Shown here piece by piece: positions 16,800 to 26,163 of a DNA stretch of 37,810 nt (within the stretch, counting starts at the first letter, position 1; each line of letters starts with the position of its first letter). The DNA lies in contig JAQDPW010000022.1 in assembly GCA_027659245.1 (NCBI GenBank), forward strand, positions 1 through 37,810, in the 5' to 3' direction. The position numbers and the translations under genes are program-made. This DNA comes from Streptococcaceae bacterium AM104-57 (lineage in GTDB: Bacteria > Bacillota > Bacilli > Lactobacillales > Streptococcaceae). The notes under the pieces were generated by a model, which was not told where the DNA came from, did not search any database, and saw nothing but the letters and a program-made list of their open reading frames with translations.

Positions 16800-17294
16800 T
16801 TATAGATATATTTTTTCAAAAATAAACTGAAAAACTAACATCCATAGACAGTTTAATATCATTGATGGAACTAGTCCATAAACGATAAAGACTGTTATAC
16901 TTTCAGCAGTTAATCCAATCATTTGCGCTAGAAGAAAACTGCCAAATTCAAAAGAGAAAGTCATCATTAAAATTGCTAATAGTCTAGTCCATCTATTTGA
17001 TAAAATAATCGCATTATTTTTATAAATGATTGCACCAATAATCACAAAAAGAAGACTAGCAATCCCTACTAAATGGAAAAAATAAATATCGTATATAAGA
17101 CCAATAAATAAGCAATAAACTAAAAATAGATACTCCGATACTTCAATAGTTTCAAACAACAAGAAGATGAAGATAAAGTGGCTCACAATTTGAAAATGTG
17201 GAAAAAAACTATTTACAAATTGCCCTAAATGACTGTCTATTAAGACAACTGTAGGCAAAAGTAAAAACATTCCTATCTGCTTCAACAGTCTCAT
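16800..17294 (-). CDS. mreD: Rod-shape/elongation protein MreD
   Basis: MreD is an integral membrane partner of MreC in the peripheral peptidoglycan elongation machine. The 164 residues are almost entirely hydrophobic with about five membrane segments (for example 5-20, 35-75 and 85-95, and 130-160). Low sequence conservation is usual for the family, so the call rests on topology, length and its position right after mreC (4-nt overlap at 17291-17294). It is the last gene of the long unit, followed by a terminator. Confidence 0.93.
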   Translation of the reverse strand: MRLLKQIGMFLLLPTVVLIDSHLGQFVNSFFPHFQIVSHFIFIFLLFETIEVSEYLFLVYCLFIGLIYDIYFFHLVGIASLLFVIIGAIIYKNNAIILSNRWTRLLAILMMTFSFEFGSFLLAQMIGLTAESITVFIVYGLVPSMILNCLWMLVFQFIFEKIYL

Positions 17295-18112
17295 GATGGG
17301 TTCCCCACTAACTCTACGACTTTGGTATTCATTGAATCAGACTGAAGTTTGACTAACACCTCTCTTGTCAGATAGTCATTGCTATGCGTCACAGATTCGA
17401 CCTCACCTACTGGAATGTCAGTAGCATTAAAATTACCAAGACCACCAGTTACAACCTTATCGCCTTTACTAATGTCGCTACTGCTGTTTAACTGACTAAT
17501 TTTCAGTAGATTTTTTTCCTTATCGTAGCCAATAATAATGCCATATATACTAGTAGAACCGTGTTGGATTTTAACGGATATTTTCTCTGTATTTTCCGCA
17601 TTGGTTAATAAGTTGACCACAGTTGAGTTATCTTCAACCTTTCCCACGCTTCCAATCAGTCCCCCACCAGCTATAACAAGCATATTACTTGTCACACCTT
17701 GTTGAGAACCTGCATCAATTGTCAACTCTTGTTTCCAGGTTGCAGGAGTTCTCATGATGACATCAGAAGCAATTAACTTGGTCGCGTTTAGTTTTGATTT
17801 CATCTCCAATAATTGTCGTAATTGCTCATTTTCTTCCTTCAGACTGTCTGCTTCATTCATTTCCTTCTTCATCTGATAGAGTTCTTTTTTGAGACTTTCA
17901 TTTTCATTATAAGCTCTGGTTAAATGTCCTAAATCAGATTTTGCCGAAGACAACCATTGAAATGGCTTTTGAACAATTCTGTCTACAAGAGAAATTCCAT
18001 CTCCCGCCTTTGTCACAACTGCACTGGATTGTGTTGTCACTAAAAAAACAGAAACTACTAGTATAACGACAAATAGAACAATGATATATTTTGATTTTTT
18101 AAAACGATTCAT
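17291..18112 (-). CDS. mreC: Elongation-complex protein MreC
   Basis: MreC scaffolds the peripheral cell-wall synthesis complex at the membrane. The 273 residues have a short cytoplasmic start, one membrane helix (about 9-27, YIIVLFVVILVVSVFLV), an extracytoplasmic coiled coil (about 65-105, NENESLKKELYQMKKEMNEA) and a beta-rich MreC domain (VITRTP-like VIMRTPATWKQELTIDAGSQQGV, then GLIGSVGKVEDNSTVVNLLT). Normal length. It begins 21 nt after ecfT and overlaps mreD by 4 nt. Streptococci lack MreB, so MreCD work with FtsZ-based and RodA/PBP systems (general knowledge). Confidence 0.96.
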   Translation of the reverse strand: MNRFKKSKYIIVLFVVILVVSVFLVTTQSSAVVTKAGDGISLVDRIVQKPFQWLSSAKSDLGHLTRAYNENESLKKELYQMKKEMNEADSLKEENEQLRQLLEMKSKLNATKLIASDVIMRTPATWKQELTIDAGSQQGVTSNMLVIAGGGLIGSVGKVEDNSTVVNLLTNAENTEKISVKIQHGSTSIYGIIIGYDKEKNLLKISQLNSSSDISKGDKVVTGGLGNFNATDIPVGEVESVTHSNDYLTREVLVKLQSDSMNTKVVELVGNPS

Positions 18113-18133
18113 ACCTCTACCCCATATTACATT

Positions 18134-18928
18134 CTAAGATTTTAGCAAAAATAGAATTGCACCCAATACACAAACAAATAATAGCGCTATACTGTCTCTG
18201 TTCATCCAATTTAACTGTCGATACTGACTACGTCCATGACCACCCTGATAACCTCTAGCCTCCATAGCAGTAGCCAAAGAGTCCGCTCTTTTCAAACTCG
18301 TAGCGAACAAAGGAATCAAAATAGGTATCATAGCCTTAACTTTTTGGATTACATTTCCTTCTCCAAAATCAACACCACGTGCCTTTTGAGCATTCATAAT
18401 GCGAATCGTATCATCCATCAAGGTTGGTACAAATCGCAAACTCATAGACAACATGAGTCCAATCTCATGAACTGGAACCTTAAATCTTTTTAAAGGTCCG
18501 AGCAAGGATTCAACTGCAGTTGCCAAACTAAGTGGCATGGTGGTCAGAGTAAGCAAGGTTGAGAAAAAGATAATCAACACAAAGCGACAAAAAATAATTC
18601 CTGCCTGCTCAATACCATAGCTTGTGATTTTTATAAATCCCATCTCGAACAAGACGTGACCACCAGAGATAAAGAACAGTTGAAAAAGGGTTGTAAAAGC
18701 AATCAGAAAAAACATAGATCGCAAACCTTTTATAAAAAAAGATAAGGGAACTTCTGATAAAACGACAAATATGCCTGTTGCAATGAAGAGTATGAGATTT
18801 GTAATTGGATTATTGGCCCAAAAAGCGATGATGATCAATAAAATCATTGCTACTAACTTACTACGAGGATCTAGACGATGAATAATCGAATTTCCTGGTA
18901 TGTATCGACCTAAAATCATATTATCCAT
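18134..18928 (-). CDS. ecfT: ECF transporter transmembrane component EcfT
   Basis: The energy-coupling membrane subunit of a group II ECF transporter, shared by many vitamin-binding S components encoded elsewhere. The 264 residues contain about five to six membrane helices and the conserved coupling-helix signature region ([15 protein letters not shown], and [18 protein letters not shown] with the Ala-Arg-Gly motif). It overlaps ecfA2 by 8 nt. The ecfA1-ecfA2-ecfT order is the standard Firmicute module. No S component is encoded in this window. Confidence 0.95.
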   Translation of the reverse strand: MDNMILGRYIPGNSIIHRLDPRSKLVAMILLIIIAFWANNPITNLILFIATGIFVVLSEVPLSFFIKGLRSMFFLIAFTTLFQLFFISGGHVLFEMGFIKITSYGIEQAGIIFCRFVLIIFFSTLLTLTTMPLSLATAVESLLGPLKRFKVPVHEIGLMLSMSLRFVPTLMDDTIRIMNAQKARGVDFGEGNVIQKVKAMIPILIPLFATSLKRADSLATAMEARGYQGGHGRSQYRQLNWMNRDSIALLFVCVLGAILFLLKS

Positions 18929-19760
18929 TGATAAACTCCTTAAACTCCTCTATCGTTATCGGCAATTGTTCGAAAGAAATTCCTCTGTCAACTAGCCTTT
19001 GAGCAAATCGTGTGATTTTAGGAACACCCAATTGGATTTTTTCCATAAATTCGACATTTTGAAAGACAAGATCTGGTTTCCCACCCTTAACTAGTTTCCC
19101 TTTTTCCATCACATAAACTTGGTCAGCAAATTCGGCCACATCATCCATAAGGTGAGTTACTAAAACAAGTGTTATGCCATCTTGATGAAGCTTTTTAAAC
19201 AAGGCCATCAACTCTTTTCGACCAATTGGGTCCAAACCAGCTGTCGGCTCATCTAAGACCAAAATACTAGGCTCCATCGCCAAAATACCAGCAATCGCAA
19301 CCCTTCTCATTTGTCCGCCTGAGAGTTCAAATGGACTTCGTTCAAAGAGTGATTCATCGATTCCTACTAAAGCTAGTTTTTCACGCGCAATAGCTTCTGC
19401 CTCTTCTACAGAAACTCCAAAATTTTGAGGGCCAAAAGCCACATCTTTTAGGACAGTTTCCTCAAAAATTTGATTCTCTGCAAACTGAAACACCAACCCA
19501 ACTTGTTTGCGAATTTGGCGAATTTGCTTATTGACCGATGTTGGTGTGATCAATGTATCAAAGACATGAACACTTCCCTCTGTAGGAACCAGTAAACCAT
19601 TCAAGAGTTGTAGAATTGTAGATTTCCCACTTCCTGTATGCCCAATAATCGCAGTATAAGAGCCATCCTCTATTGACAAACTGACGTCGGACAAGGCAGC
19701 TGAGGCAAAGGGCGTTCCTTCTTGATACGTATAACTAACATTGTCTAGAATAATTCCCAT
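18921..19760 (-). CDS. ecfA2: ECF transporter ATPase EcfA2
   Basis: One of two ATPases powering the ECF energy-coupling module. The 279 residues have Walker [10 protein letters not shown] (about 38-46), the Q-loop [10 protein letters not shown], the signature [13 protein letters not shown], Walker [14 protein letters not shown] and the H-loop VTHLMDD. All catalytic residues are present. It overlaps ecfA1 by 16 nt and ecfT by 8 nt, which indicates tight translational coupling. Confidence 0.95.
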   Translation of the reverse strand: MGIILDNVSYTYQEGTPFASAALSDVSLSIEDGSYTAIIGHTGSGKSTILQLLNGLLVPTEGSVHVFDTLITPTSVNKQIRQIRKQVGLVFQFAENQIFEETVLKDVAFGPQNFGVSVEEAEAIAREKLALVGIDESLFERSPFELSGGQMRRVAIAGILAMEPSILVLDEPTAGLDPIGRKELMALFKKLHQDGITLVLVTHLMDDVAEFADQVYVMEKGKLVKGGKPDLVFQNVEFMEKIQLGVPKITRFAQRLVDRGISFEQLPITIEEFKEFING

Positions 19761-20572
19761 AAAGCCTCCTCAAGTTCCTCTTCTGTAAGATAGAACTCTG
19801 GCAAATTCAAACCAGTATTACGTAACGATTCTTTCAATTGGTTGACAAAGGGTTGGTCTAAGCCAATTTGATCTAGATCCGCTCTAGAAAATAATTCTCT
19901 AGGAGTACTTGTTGACTCGACTTCTCCTTTTTTCATTACCAAAACACGGTCACTCATGGCCACCTCATCCAAATCATGCGTAATGGAGATGACTGTCATC
20001 TGATGGTCTTTGCGAATCTTCTGGACTATCTTAATTAACTCTAGCCGTCCCTCAGGATCCAACATGCTTGTAGCTTCATCCAAGATTAAAATATCTGGTC
20101 GCAAGGCAACAACGCCTGCAATGGCTACTCTCTGTTTTTGACCTCCTGACAAACGAGCAGGTTCTTTTTTAGAAAATCCAGCCATCCCAACTAAGGATAG
20201 GGCTTCTGTAACTCTACGCTTCATCTCTTCAAGCGGGATTCCTTGATTTTCCAGTCCAAAAGCAACATCATCCTCCACAGTTGCTCCTACAAATTGGTTG
20301 TCAGGATTTTGAAAGACCATGCCAATTTTTCGGCGTTTGTCCCAGACGTTTTCTGGAGTTAGGCAATCACCGTCTATCCAAATTTCTCCAGATTCAGCCT
20401 CGAGCAAACCATCAATCAAGCGAACTGTCGTTGATTTACCACTACCATTATGACCAACGATTGACAACCATTCTCCACGTTTCACGTGAAACGAAATGTT
20501 ATGAACATCATAATGTTCTTGATCTGCCTGATATCGAAAAGACAGATTCTTAATTTCAATAATCGATTCCAT
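19745..20572 (-). CDS. ecfA1: ECF transporter ATPase EcfA1
   Basis: Partner ATPase of EcfA2. The 275 residues carry Walker [10 protein letters not shown], the Q-loop [11 protein letters not shown], the signature [13 protein letters not shown], Walker [16 protein letters not shown] and the H-loop ITHDLDE. The DEATSMLDP Walker B variant is typical of EcfA1 rather than EcfA2. A perfect 14-bp parS core lies inside the gene (20479-20492), near its 5' end. It starts 2 nt after pgsA, so the two are cotranscribed. Confidence 0.95.
   Translation of the reverse strand: MESIIEIKNLSFRYQADQEHYDVHNISFHVKRGEWLSIVGHNGSGKSTTVRLIDGLLEAESGEIWIDGDCLTPENVWDKRRKIGMVFQNPDNQFVGATVEDDVAFGLENQGIPLEEMKRRVTEALSLVGMAGFSKKEPARLSGGQKQRVAIAGVVALRPDILILDEATSMLDPEGRLELIKIVQKIRKDHQMTVISITHDLDEVAMSDRVLVMKKGEVESTSTPRELFSRADLDQIGLDQPFVNQLKESLRNTGLNLPEFYLTEEELEEALWELF
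20478..20493. promoter_or_regulatory. parS: parS centromere-like site (ParB binding), site 1
   Basis: CGTTTCACGTGAAACG is a 16-nt perfect palindrome carrying the invariant parS core GTTTCACGTGAAAC. It lies within the 5' part of ecfA1. ParB loads at such sites near the origin to recruit SMC. Confidence 0.93.
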
Positions 20573-20574
20573 AT

Positions 20575-21114
20575 CTAGCGAAAGGTTCCTTTAAACAAAT
20601 ACGCACTTCCCTTGAAATAATCATAACCAGAATAAACTGTGAAGAACAAGGCAATATAAAGAGTTATCTGACCAAGCACAGTCCAGTGAAGCAACAAGAA
20701 GATAATCGCAAACATCTGACTAAATGTCTTTATTTTCCCAGGCATAGCAGCAGCTAGAACGGTACCTCCTGTTTCAACTAAGAGCAAGCGCAAACCAGTG
20801 ACTGCAAGTTCACGGCAGATAATAACTGCTACCACCCAAGCTGGTGCCATATTTAGACCAACTAGCATAATAAAGGCTGACATAACTAACAACTTATCTG
20901 CCATTGGATCTGCAAATTTCCCAAAATTGCTAACTACTTGCCATTTTCTAGCTAAATAGCCATCCAAATAGTCAGTGATACTGGCAATGGCAAAAATAAT
21001 TGCTGCTGTTGTATGTAATACCGGAGATGGTCCAACTGATAGAAGGAGAATAAAAATCGGAATAAATAAAATTCTACCAAGCGTAAGCATATTAGGAATA
21101 TTCTCTTTTTTCAT
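20575..21114 (-). CDS. pgsA: CDP-diacylglycerol-glycerol-3-phosphate 3-phosphatidyltransferase
   Basis: PgsA makes phosphatidylglycerol phosphate, the committed step to phosphatidylglycerol and cardiolipin. The 179 residues hold about four membrane helices and the complete CDP-alcohol phosphotransferase motif DG-xx-AR-x8-G-x3-D-x3-D (DGYLARKWQ..., NFGKFADPMADK). Normal length. It lies 12 nt after rodZ and 2 nt before ecfA1. Confidence 0.97.
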   Translation of the reverse strand: MKKENIPNMLTLGRILFIPIFILLLSVGPSPVLHTTAAIIFAIASITDYLDGYLARKWQVVSNFGKFADPMADKLLVMSAFIMLVGLNMAPAWVVAVIICRELAVTGLRLLLVETGGTVLAAAMPGKIKTFSQMFAIIFLLLHWTVLGQITLYIALFFTVYSGYDYFKGSAYLFKGTFR

Positions 21115-21126
21115 GTTATCCTTCCT

Positions 21127-21951
21127 TTAGTTTGAACTTAATGTTAGAGTAATCCAACCAGTTTGACCAGTTAATTTTGAAGTGTCGATTTCCTGATTAT
21201 CGATTTTCACTGTTACTCCTTTAACAACTCCCAATGTAATTGTTACAGGATTGTCTTTCGAAATCGTTGTTTTAGCTGTTTTATTATTAGGTTCGAGAGT
21301 CACTCCTCCTGCCAAGTCAGTATTCGAAACACTGATCCAGCTCGTTACATCGGTAACAGAGAATTGAAGCTCAACTGAATCTTTAGAAGTTTTGTATTCT
21401 GCTGCTATCGTATCTCCCTGACCAGAAATGATTACAGAAGAGGCTTCACTCGAACTTGATGAACTAGCAGATTGGTTACTACTTGATGTCTCACTACTAG
21501 AAGTACTTGTTGAACTCACCACACTATAACTCGCTGTAGCTGGCGCAGTTGGTTGGGTTTGAATGTAATTCCACACATAGTAGGTTACAAAAATTAAAAT
21601 TGATAAAGACAAGAGAATAAAATAAAATAGCGGGAGAAATGAATTCTTTTTGCGATTTGAACGTCTACGTCCTGAAAGCTCAATCTCATCTACATCAACT
21701 TCTTCATAAGTAATCATACTTCCCGAATCATAGGCATCTAGAACAATATGTTCATCTAATTCAACTGCCCAAGCATATTTTCTCAAAAAAGAGCGAGCAT
21801 AAAAAGTACTCGGTAGTTTGTCAAAATCATCTGTTTCCAGTGCCTCCAACAAATCCAGTTGAATATCCGTCTTTCTATGTAATTCCTCCAAGCTCAGTCC
21901 TTGGTTAATTCTTGCAAGACGTAAGACCTCACCAATTGTTTTTTTTCTCAT
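21127..21951 (-). CDS. rodZ: RodZ-like cell-shape protein (HTH, membrane helix, DUF4115)
   Basis: RodZ links the cytoplasmic cell-shape apparatus to the envelope. The 274 residues comprise an N-terminal Cro/C1-type HTH (about 1-70, IGEVLRLARINQGLSLEELH), a basic juxtamembrane patch (GRRRSNRKKN), one membrane helix (about 108-128), a Ser/Thr-rich extracellular linker (about 140-175) and a C-terminal beta domain (about 180-270). I chose the ATG at 21951: the AGAAGGA ribosome site abuts the upstream ATG (21960), with no spacing left for it, but is 9 nt from this one. It follows the M16 pair by 37 nt. Confidence 0.92.
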   Translation of the reverse strand: MRKKTIGEVLRLARINQGLSLEELHRKTDIQLDLLEALETDDFDKLPSTFYARSFLRKYAWAVELDEHIVLDAYDSGSMITYEEVDVDEIELSGRRRSNRKKNSFLPLFYFILLSLSILIFVTYYVWNYIQTQPTAPATASYSVVSSTSTSSSETSSSNQSASSSSSSEASSVIISGQGDTIAAEYKTSKDSVELQFSVTDVTSWISVSNTDLAGGVTLEPNNKTAKTTISKDNPVTITLGVVKGVTVKIDNQEIDTSKLTGQTGWITLTLSSN

Positions 21952-21988
21952 ACTTAACATTCCTTCTTTCTAGTGTATTTTCTAGCGA

Positions 21989-23272
21989 TTATATCGGGAA
22001 AATTGTACAATCAACCATATCGCTATTATCTATCAAATCATGTCCTGCTTCTAGAACATCTTCTAAAGTAATTTCCTGCAAAAGTTTAGGAAGGTCAAAC
22101 AGGGTCGATCCTGTCTCAGTTGGATGATACTGAGTAGCAATATATTCTAGGGTATCCATACTATGAAGAAATTCTCCATACATCTCAGTTTTTACAATAT
22201 CCAAGTGATCCTCAGTGACATCCTCATCTTTCATAAAATTACGAATAGCTTTACGAAATTGATGAGAAAGTGCCACAGGTTCCTTTGTATCCATTGTTAA
22301 TATCACAAAATGGAAACGATGATCCACTTCTATTTCTAGAGACAGGGAAGCATCCAGTTTACCAGACTCATATAATCTTTGAAATCTTTGTGAAGTCCAA
22401 CCAAACATCATTGTAAACAACAATTTCAATAAAAGATGATAACGATATTGATCTCGATTTCCAATTTCTTTATTTCCTCTAATACCAATCGCTAATTTTG
22501 GAGAAGCCACGTCCATTCGTATACTTTCAGTAGTCTTTACCGGATGTAAAGGTATTTGTTCTCTTTTAAACTCATGCTTTTTCTCTTGAAGATAAGATTT
22601 CTTAGTAAAATAATCTTCAAGAAGTTCAAGTTTAAAATTACCGACCAAAAAGATATTACTATTGACAGGTCTGTAAAACTCTTTAAAGTTCTCTTTCAAA
22701 TCCTCCAGACAAATAGCATCAATGGAGTTTTCACTACCGACAATATCTGAAGCTAAAGGACTTTCTGGATAGAGATTTGCCAGAGTATTGAAAAATAGAC
22801 AAGAAGCTGGATCATCCTGATACATCTCTCTTTCCTGCTGAATGATATCTTTTTCGCGCTCTACTGATTCTTCAGTTATATTGAAGGTAGTGACAAGTTC
22901 TTCAAGTAAATCTAAGCACTCTAGAACATTTTCAGAAGTCGAGAAAAGATAGCTAGTATTTGTAAAGCTCGTAAAGGCATTACTTTCAGCCCCTAGCTCT
23001 GTAAAAGCTGCCATAACATCTCCAGAATCTTCTCGTTCAAAAAGCTTATGTTCTAAGAAATGAGCGATCCCTTGAGGATACTGTTGCAAGCCCTTATCAT
23101 CTTCTGTAAACCTTGTGTCAACAGAACCGACTTGGACACTCACAACTCCATAAACCTCGTTAAAGTCCTTTTTAGGTAGTAAAGTAACTGTCAAACCATT
23201 TTCTAAGCTAGTTTGATACAAAGTTTCTTTTACAGCAGGATAATATTTCTTTTGAAAAGTCGGTCTGGTCAT
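21989..23272 (-). CDS. M16 family zinc peptidase, catalytic partner (YmfH-like)
   Basis: An insulinase/processing-peptidase family protein of 427 residues. The inverted zinc motif HxxEH is complete (His71, Glu74, His75 in AHFLEHKLF), followed by the usual acidic region (REKDIIQQEREM) that supplies the third ligand. Two M16 lobes are seen (about 1-200 and 210-420). The natural substrate in streptococci is not established. The upstream gene encodes an M16 protein without the motif, so the two probably form the active/inactive heterodimer typical of such pairs. They overlap by 4 nt (23269-23272). Confidence 0.93.
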   Translation of the reverse strand: MTRPTFQKKYYPAVKETLYQTSLENGLTVTLLPKKDFNEVYGVVSVQVGSVDTRFTEDDKGLQQYPQGIAHFLEHKLFEREDSGDVMAAFTELGAESNAFTSFTNTSYLFSTSENVLECLDLLEELVTTFNITEESVEREKDIIQQEREMYQDDPASCLFFNTLANLYPESPLASDIVGSENSIDAICLEDLKENFKEFYRPVNSNIFLVGNFKLELLEDYFTKKSYLQEKKHEFKREQIPLHPVKTTESIRMDVASPKLAIGIRGNKEIGNRDQYRYHLLLKLLFTMMFGWTSQRFQRLYESGKLDASLSLEIEVDHRFHFVILTMDTKEPVALSHQFRKAIRNFMKDEDVTEDHLDIVKTEMYGEFLHSMDTLEYIATQYHPTETGSTLFDLPKLLQEITLEDVLEAGHDLIDNSDMVDCTIFPI

Positions 23273-24519
23273 TCTGCTCCTTCCATAAAATAAATAGCCT
23301 GCAACTTAAAACTGTTTGCTGCTTCACAAATTGCTTCTCTATCAACTTGTTCGAGTTTATCGATTAAAGTTTTTGTATCAAGATTTGCTTTCCCAAAAAA
23401 GGTTGACAGATAATATTTATCGACAATAGAATCTTGATTATCCTGAGCTAGTAGTAAGGATCGTCGAATCATTTGTTTGGTCTGATCAATTTCCTTATCT
23501 GTAAACTTGCCATTTTTTATGTCAAGTAACTGATGATTCATCAATTTTCTTACTTTGTTTCGATTTTGCCGATCAATTCCAGCAAATAATCGTAAAAATC
23601 CACTAAAGAGATCCAAATGACTCGATACAGTATAGGCCAGACCTTCCTTTTCTCGCACTTGGGTAAACAGTTTCGAATGAGGAAAGGCTCCTAAAAGACC
23701 ATTGACAAGAAGCACTGCCATCTGTTCTTCATCACCATACCCCACTGGACTATGGTAACCCATCTCTAAAACAGACTGTCCCAATCTCTTTCTAACAATA
23801 CCTTCTCTAAGAATATTAGAATAGGGTTGCTGATATTGAATGTTTACAGCTGATTTACGACCTGTTAAAGGAAATTTATGTAAAAACTCTAAAACTTCAA
23901 TTTCATTAAAATCACCCAAGAAGAAAATATTTATTTGGTCTTCTTTTAGCATTTTATGATAGCTTGAAAAACATGTTTCTGGAGTCTCTTCTGAAATTCT
24001 AGAAATCAAATCTTTAGGAACTAACTGCATTGATTCTTCTTGGAAAAACAATTGATCTAATTCTTTATGAGCAAAAAAGAAGGGATCTTCTAACTCTGAC
24101 TCTAGTCTTGATAAGACTTGTTTTTTCTCAATTTCAAAGGTTTTATTTTCAAATCCAACATCATCAATCAATGGAAAGAATAGAACCTGATTTAACAATT
24201 CTAAAATTTGAGAAGCTAATACGTTTTTCTTACTTAAAAATTCATCACGCACATAGGAAATACTCAAATCCACAAGATGACTTTGTCCTCTTCGGTAGGC
24301 GTGTGCTGACAAATCAGTCCCATACAAGGTTGCTAAATGTTTTCGAAACAGTTGAGCAGTCGGATAACTTTGGTTAGCAGTTTCAAGCATACTGGCACTT
24401 AACATGCGACTTGAAATTGAATCCAAAGACAATGGAGCTGTAAAACGCACAGTAATTTTATTAGTTTTAAATTTTTTTGATTGGATAAAATGCACTGCAA
24501 TTCCAGGTACTAACTCCAT
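23269..24519 (-). CDS. M16 family protein, non-catalytic partner (YmfF-like)
   Basis: The 416 residues follow the M16 fold (N-terminal SRMLSASMLETANQSYPTA, C-terminal GLLGAFPHSKLFTQVREKEGLAYTVSSHLD, the latter typical of the R/Y-containing lobe), but HxxEH is absent, so it should not bind zinc. It retains the substrate-binding Arg/Tyr-type segment (VREKEGLAY). It pairs with the catalytic M16 gene downstream by a 4-nt overlap. It is the first gene of the long unit ending at mreD, behind an extended -10 promoter and a strong AGGAGG ribosome site. Confidence 0.92.
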   Translation of the reverse strand: MELVPGIAVHFIQSKKFKTNKITVRFTAPLSLDSISSRMLSASMLETANQSYPTAQLFRKHLATLYGTDLSAHAYRRGQSHLVDLSISYVRDEFLSKKNVLASQILELLNQVLFFPLIDDVGFENKTFEIEKKQVLSRLESELEDPFFFAHKELDQLFFQEESMQLVPKDLISRISEETPETCFSSYHKMLKEDQINIFFLGDFNEIEVLEFLHKFPLTGRKSAVNIQYQQPYSNILREGIVRKRLGQSVLEMGYHSPVGYGDEEQMAVLLVNGLLGAFPHSKLFTQVREKEGLAYTVSSHLDLFSGFLRLFAGIDRQNRNKVRKLMNHQLLDIKNGKFTDKEIDQTKQMIRRSLLLAQDNQDSIVDKYYLSTFFGKANLDTKTLIDKLEQVDREAICEAANSFKLQAIYFMEGAE

Positions 24520-24546
24520 CGCTTACCTCCTTCTACATAGAGTTCT

Positions 24547-24555
24547 ATTATACCA
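24547..24555 (-). promoter_or_regulatory. Extended -10 promoter of the M16-rodZ-pgsA-ecf-mre unit
   Basis: The minus strand reads TGGTATAAT, followed about 14 nt later by the AAGGAGGTAAGC ribosome site. No internal terminator is obvious until 16779. Confidence 0.75.
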
Positions 24556-24651
24556 TGAAAAGAGAAAATTTTCTTGTTCTCTTTATCCCTTTTAGAATTA
24601 AAATCGCTTTCATTTCTAACGAATTTACCTCTGCCATTTCAAGGTAAAATA

Positions 24652-24660
24652 TGGTATAAT
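24652..24660 (+). promoter_or_regulatory. Extended -10 promoter of yaaA-recF
   Basis: TGGTATAAT lies 20 nt before the yaaA ATG. The -35 is weak. It is divergent from the M16 promoter about 100 nt away. Confidence 0.72.
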
Positions 24661-24680
24661 ACCAAAGATTGAGGTGAACT

Positions 24681-25049
24681 ATGGAATACAAATTATTTGA
24701 AGAATTTATCACTCTCCAAGCTCTCTTGAAAGAACTTGGTATTATACACAGTGGCGGAGCTATTAAATCCTTTTTAGCTGAACATCTTGTCTATTTTAAT
24801 GGGAAATTAGAAAATCGTCGTGGGAAAAAAGTAAGAATCGGAGACTCTATCGACATTCCTGATTTGAAAATCCACATCATTTTGACTCAACCTAGTCAAG
24901 AAGAACAGGAAGAATATCTTCAAGAAAAACTTGAGAAAGAACGTGTGGCTAAACTTGTCAAAGAAATGAATAAGACGGTCAAAAAAAAGCCAACAAAAAA
25001 GACCCAGAAAGCTGAAACAAAAACTGCACCACGTTTCCCAGGTAGATAA
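24681..25049 (+). CDS. yaaA: S4-domain RNA-binding protein YaaA
   Basis: A small S4-type RNA-binding protein commonly encoded just before recF. In B. subtilis YaaA is tied to ribosome large-subunit assembly. The 122 residues contain the S4-like fold (about 5-70, [22 protein letters not shown] and [18 protein letters not shown]) and then a lysine-rich, probably disordered tail ([15 protein letters not shown]). The tail is longer than in the B. subtilis protein (about 71 residues, from memory). It ends 2 nt before recF, so the two are cotranscribed. Confidence 0.92.
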   Translation: MEYKLFEEFITLQALLKELGIIHSGGAIKSFLAEHLVYFNGKLENRRGKKVRIGDSIDIPDLKIHIILTQPSQEEQEEYLQEKLEKERVAKLVKEMNKTVKKKPTKKTQKAETKTAPRFPGR

Positions 25050-25051
25050 GT

Positions 25052-26143
25052 ATGTGGCTAAAAAACTTATCCATCAAGCAATTTAGAAACTATCAGGATA
25101 CTGAGATTGAGTTTAATCCTAAATTGAATGTATTTGTTGGTCGAAATGCACAAGGCAAAACCAATCTTTTGGAAAGTATTTACTTTTTAGCTTTAACTAG
25201 AAGTCATCGAACAAAGACAGACAAGAATTTAATTCAATTTGAAGAACAACAACTTCAAGTTTCTGGAATTCTTCAAAAACGAACGACTACTGTTCCACTT
25301 GAGATTGACTTAACCCCAAAAGGTCGGATTACTAAAGTCAATCACTTAAAGCAAGCTCGGCTATCTGACTATATTGGACACATGAATGTTGTTCTATTTG
25401 CACCCGAAGATTTACAACTTGTCAAAGGAGCTCCAGCTATCCGACGTAAGTTTATAGATATGGAGCTAGGGCAAATCAAACCCATATACTTGTCAGACTT
25501 GTCAAGCTACAACCATGTGCTCAAACAAAGAAATACCTACTTAAAGTCAGCAAATCATATCGACGAAACTTTTTTATCTGTTCTGGATGACCAGCTAGTC
25601 GACTATGGTTGTCGAGTGATGATTCACAGAGCAGAATTTATCAAAAAAATGGAGTCTTTTGGTCGTAAAAAGCACTTTGATATTTCGAACCAATTAGAAG
25701 AGTTGTCAATTCGTTATCAACCATCTGTAAACTTTACTGACAAGGAACACCTAGCAGAATCTTTCTATGCAGCTCTTCAAAAAAGTAGAGCAAGAGATTT
25801 ATTTAAAAAGAATACTGGAGTTGGTCCTCATCGAGATGATATGATTTTCTTAATTAACGGTATAGAAGCAAGTTTTGGCAGTCAAGGACAGCATCGTAGC
25901 CTTGTCCTCTCTATCAAACTAGCTGAAATTGAGTTGATGGAGAGTATTACCAAGGAAGCGCCTATTCTTTTACTTGACGATGTTATGAGTGAACTTGACA
26001 ATACTCGTCAAATTAAATTATTAGAGACTATATCTCAAAACATTCAAACCTTTATTACTACAACTAGTTTAGAGCATCTTCAAAACTTACCTGATAACTT
26101 GAGCGTCTTTACAGTAGATAATGGTCAATTGACTGTAAACTAA
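25052..26143 (+). CDS. recF: DNA replication and repair protein RecF
   Basis: An SMC-like ATPase that helps RecOR load RecA at gaps. The 363 residues have Walker [13 protein letters not shown] (about 30-41), the lid region, the signature [14 protein letters not shown] and Walker [14 protein letters not shown]. Length and motifs are normal. In many Firmicutes recF lies beside dnaA-dnaN; here it is with yaaA only, as in other streptococci. The downstream side carries an IS200-family insertion. Confidence 0.96.
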   Translation: MWLKNLSIKQFRNYQDTEIEFNPKLNVFVGRNAQGKTNLLESIYFLALTRSHRTKTDKNLIQFEEQQLQVSGILQKRTTTVPLEIDLTPKGRITKVNHLKQARLSDYIGHMNVVLFAPEDLQLVKGAPAIRRKFIDMELGQIKPIYLSDLSSYNHVLKQRNTYLKSANHIDETFLSVLDDQLVDYGCRVMIHRAEFIKKMESFGRKKHFDISNQLEELSIRYQPSVNFTDKEHLAESFYAALQKSRARDLFKKNTGVGPHRDDMIFLINGIEASFGSQGQHRSLVLSIKLAEIELMESITKEAPILLLDDVMSELDNTRQIKLLETISQNIQTFITTTSLEHLQNLPDNLSVFTVDNGQLTVN

Positions 26144-26163
26144 GATTTACAATATCGTAAATC
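26144..26163. repeat. Inverted repeat after the recF stop
   Basis: GATTTAC (26144-26150) pairs with GTAAATC (26157-26163) across a 6-nt loop. No U-tract follows, so termination is doubtful. The original downstream bases may have been displaced by the adjacent IS. Confidence 0.5.

Noticed and set aside
24030..24377. Plus-strand 115-codon ORF over the M16 gene
   Set aside because: Antisense to a well-supported gene and no ribosome site or family resemblance.
25058..25072. DnaA box-like TTATCCATC within recF
   Set aside because: A single 7 of 9 match inside a coding region with no cluster nearby.
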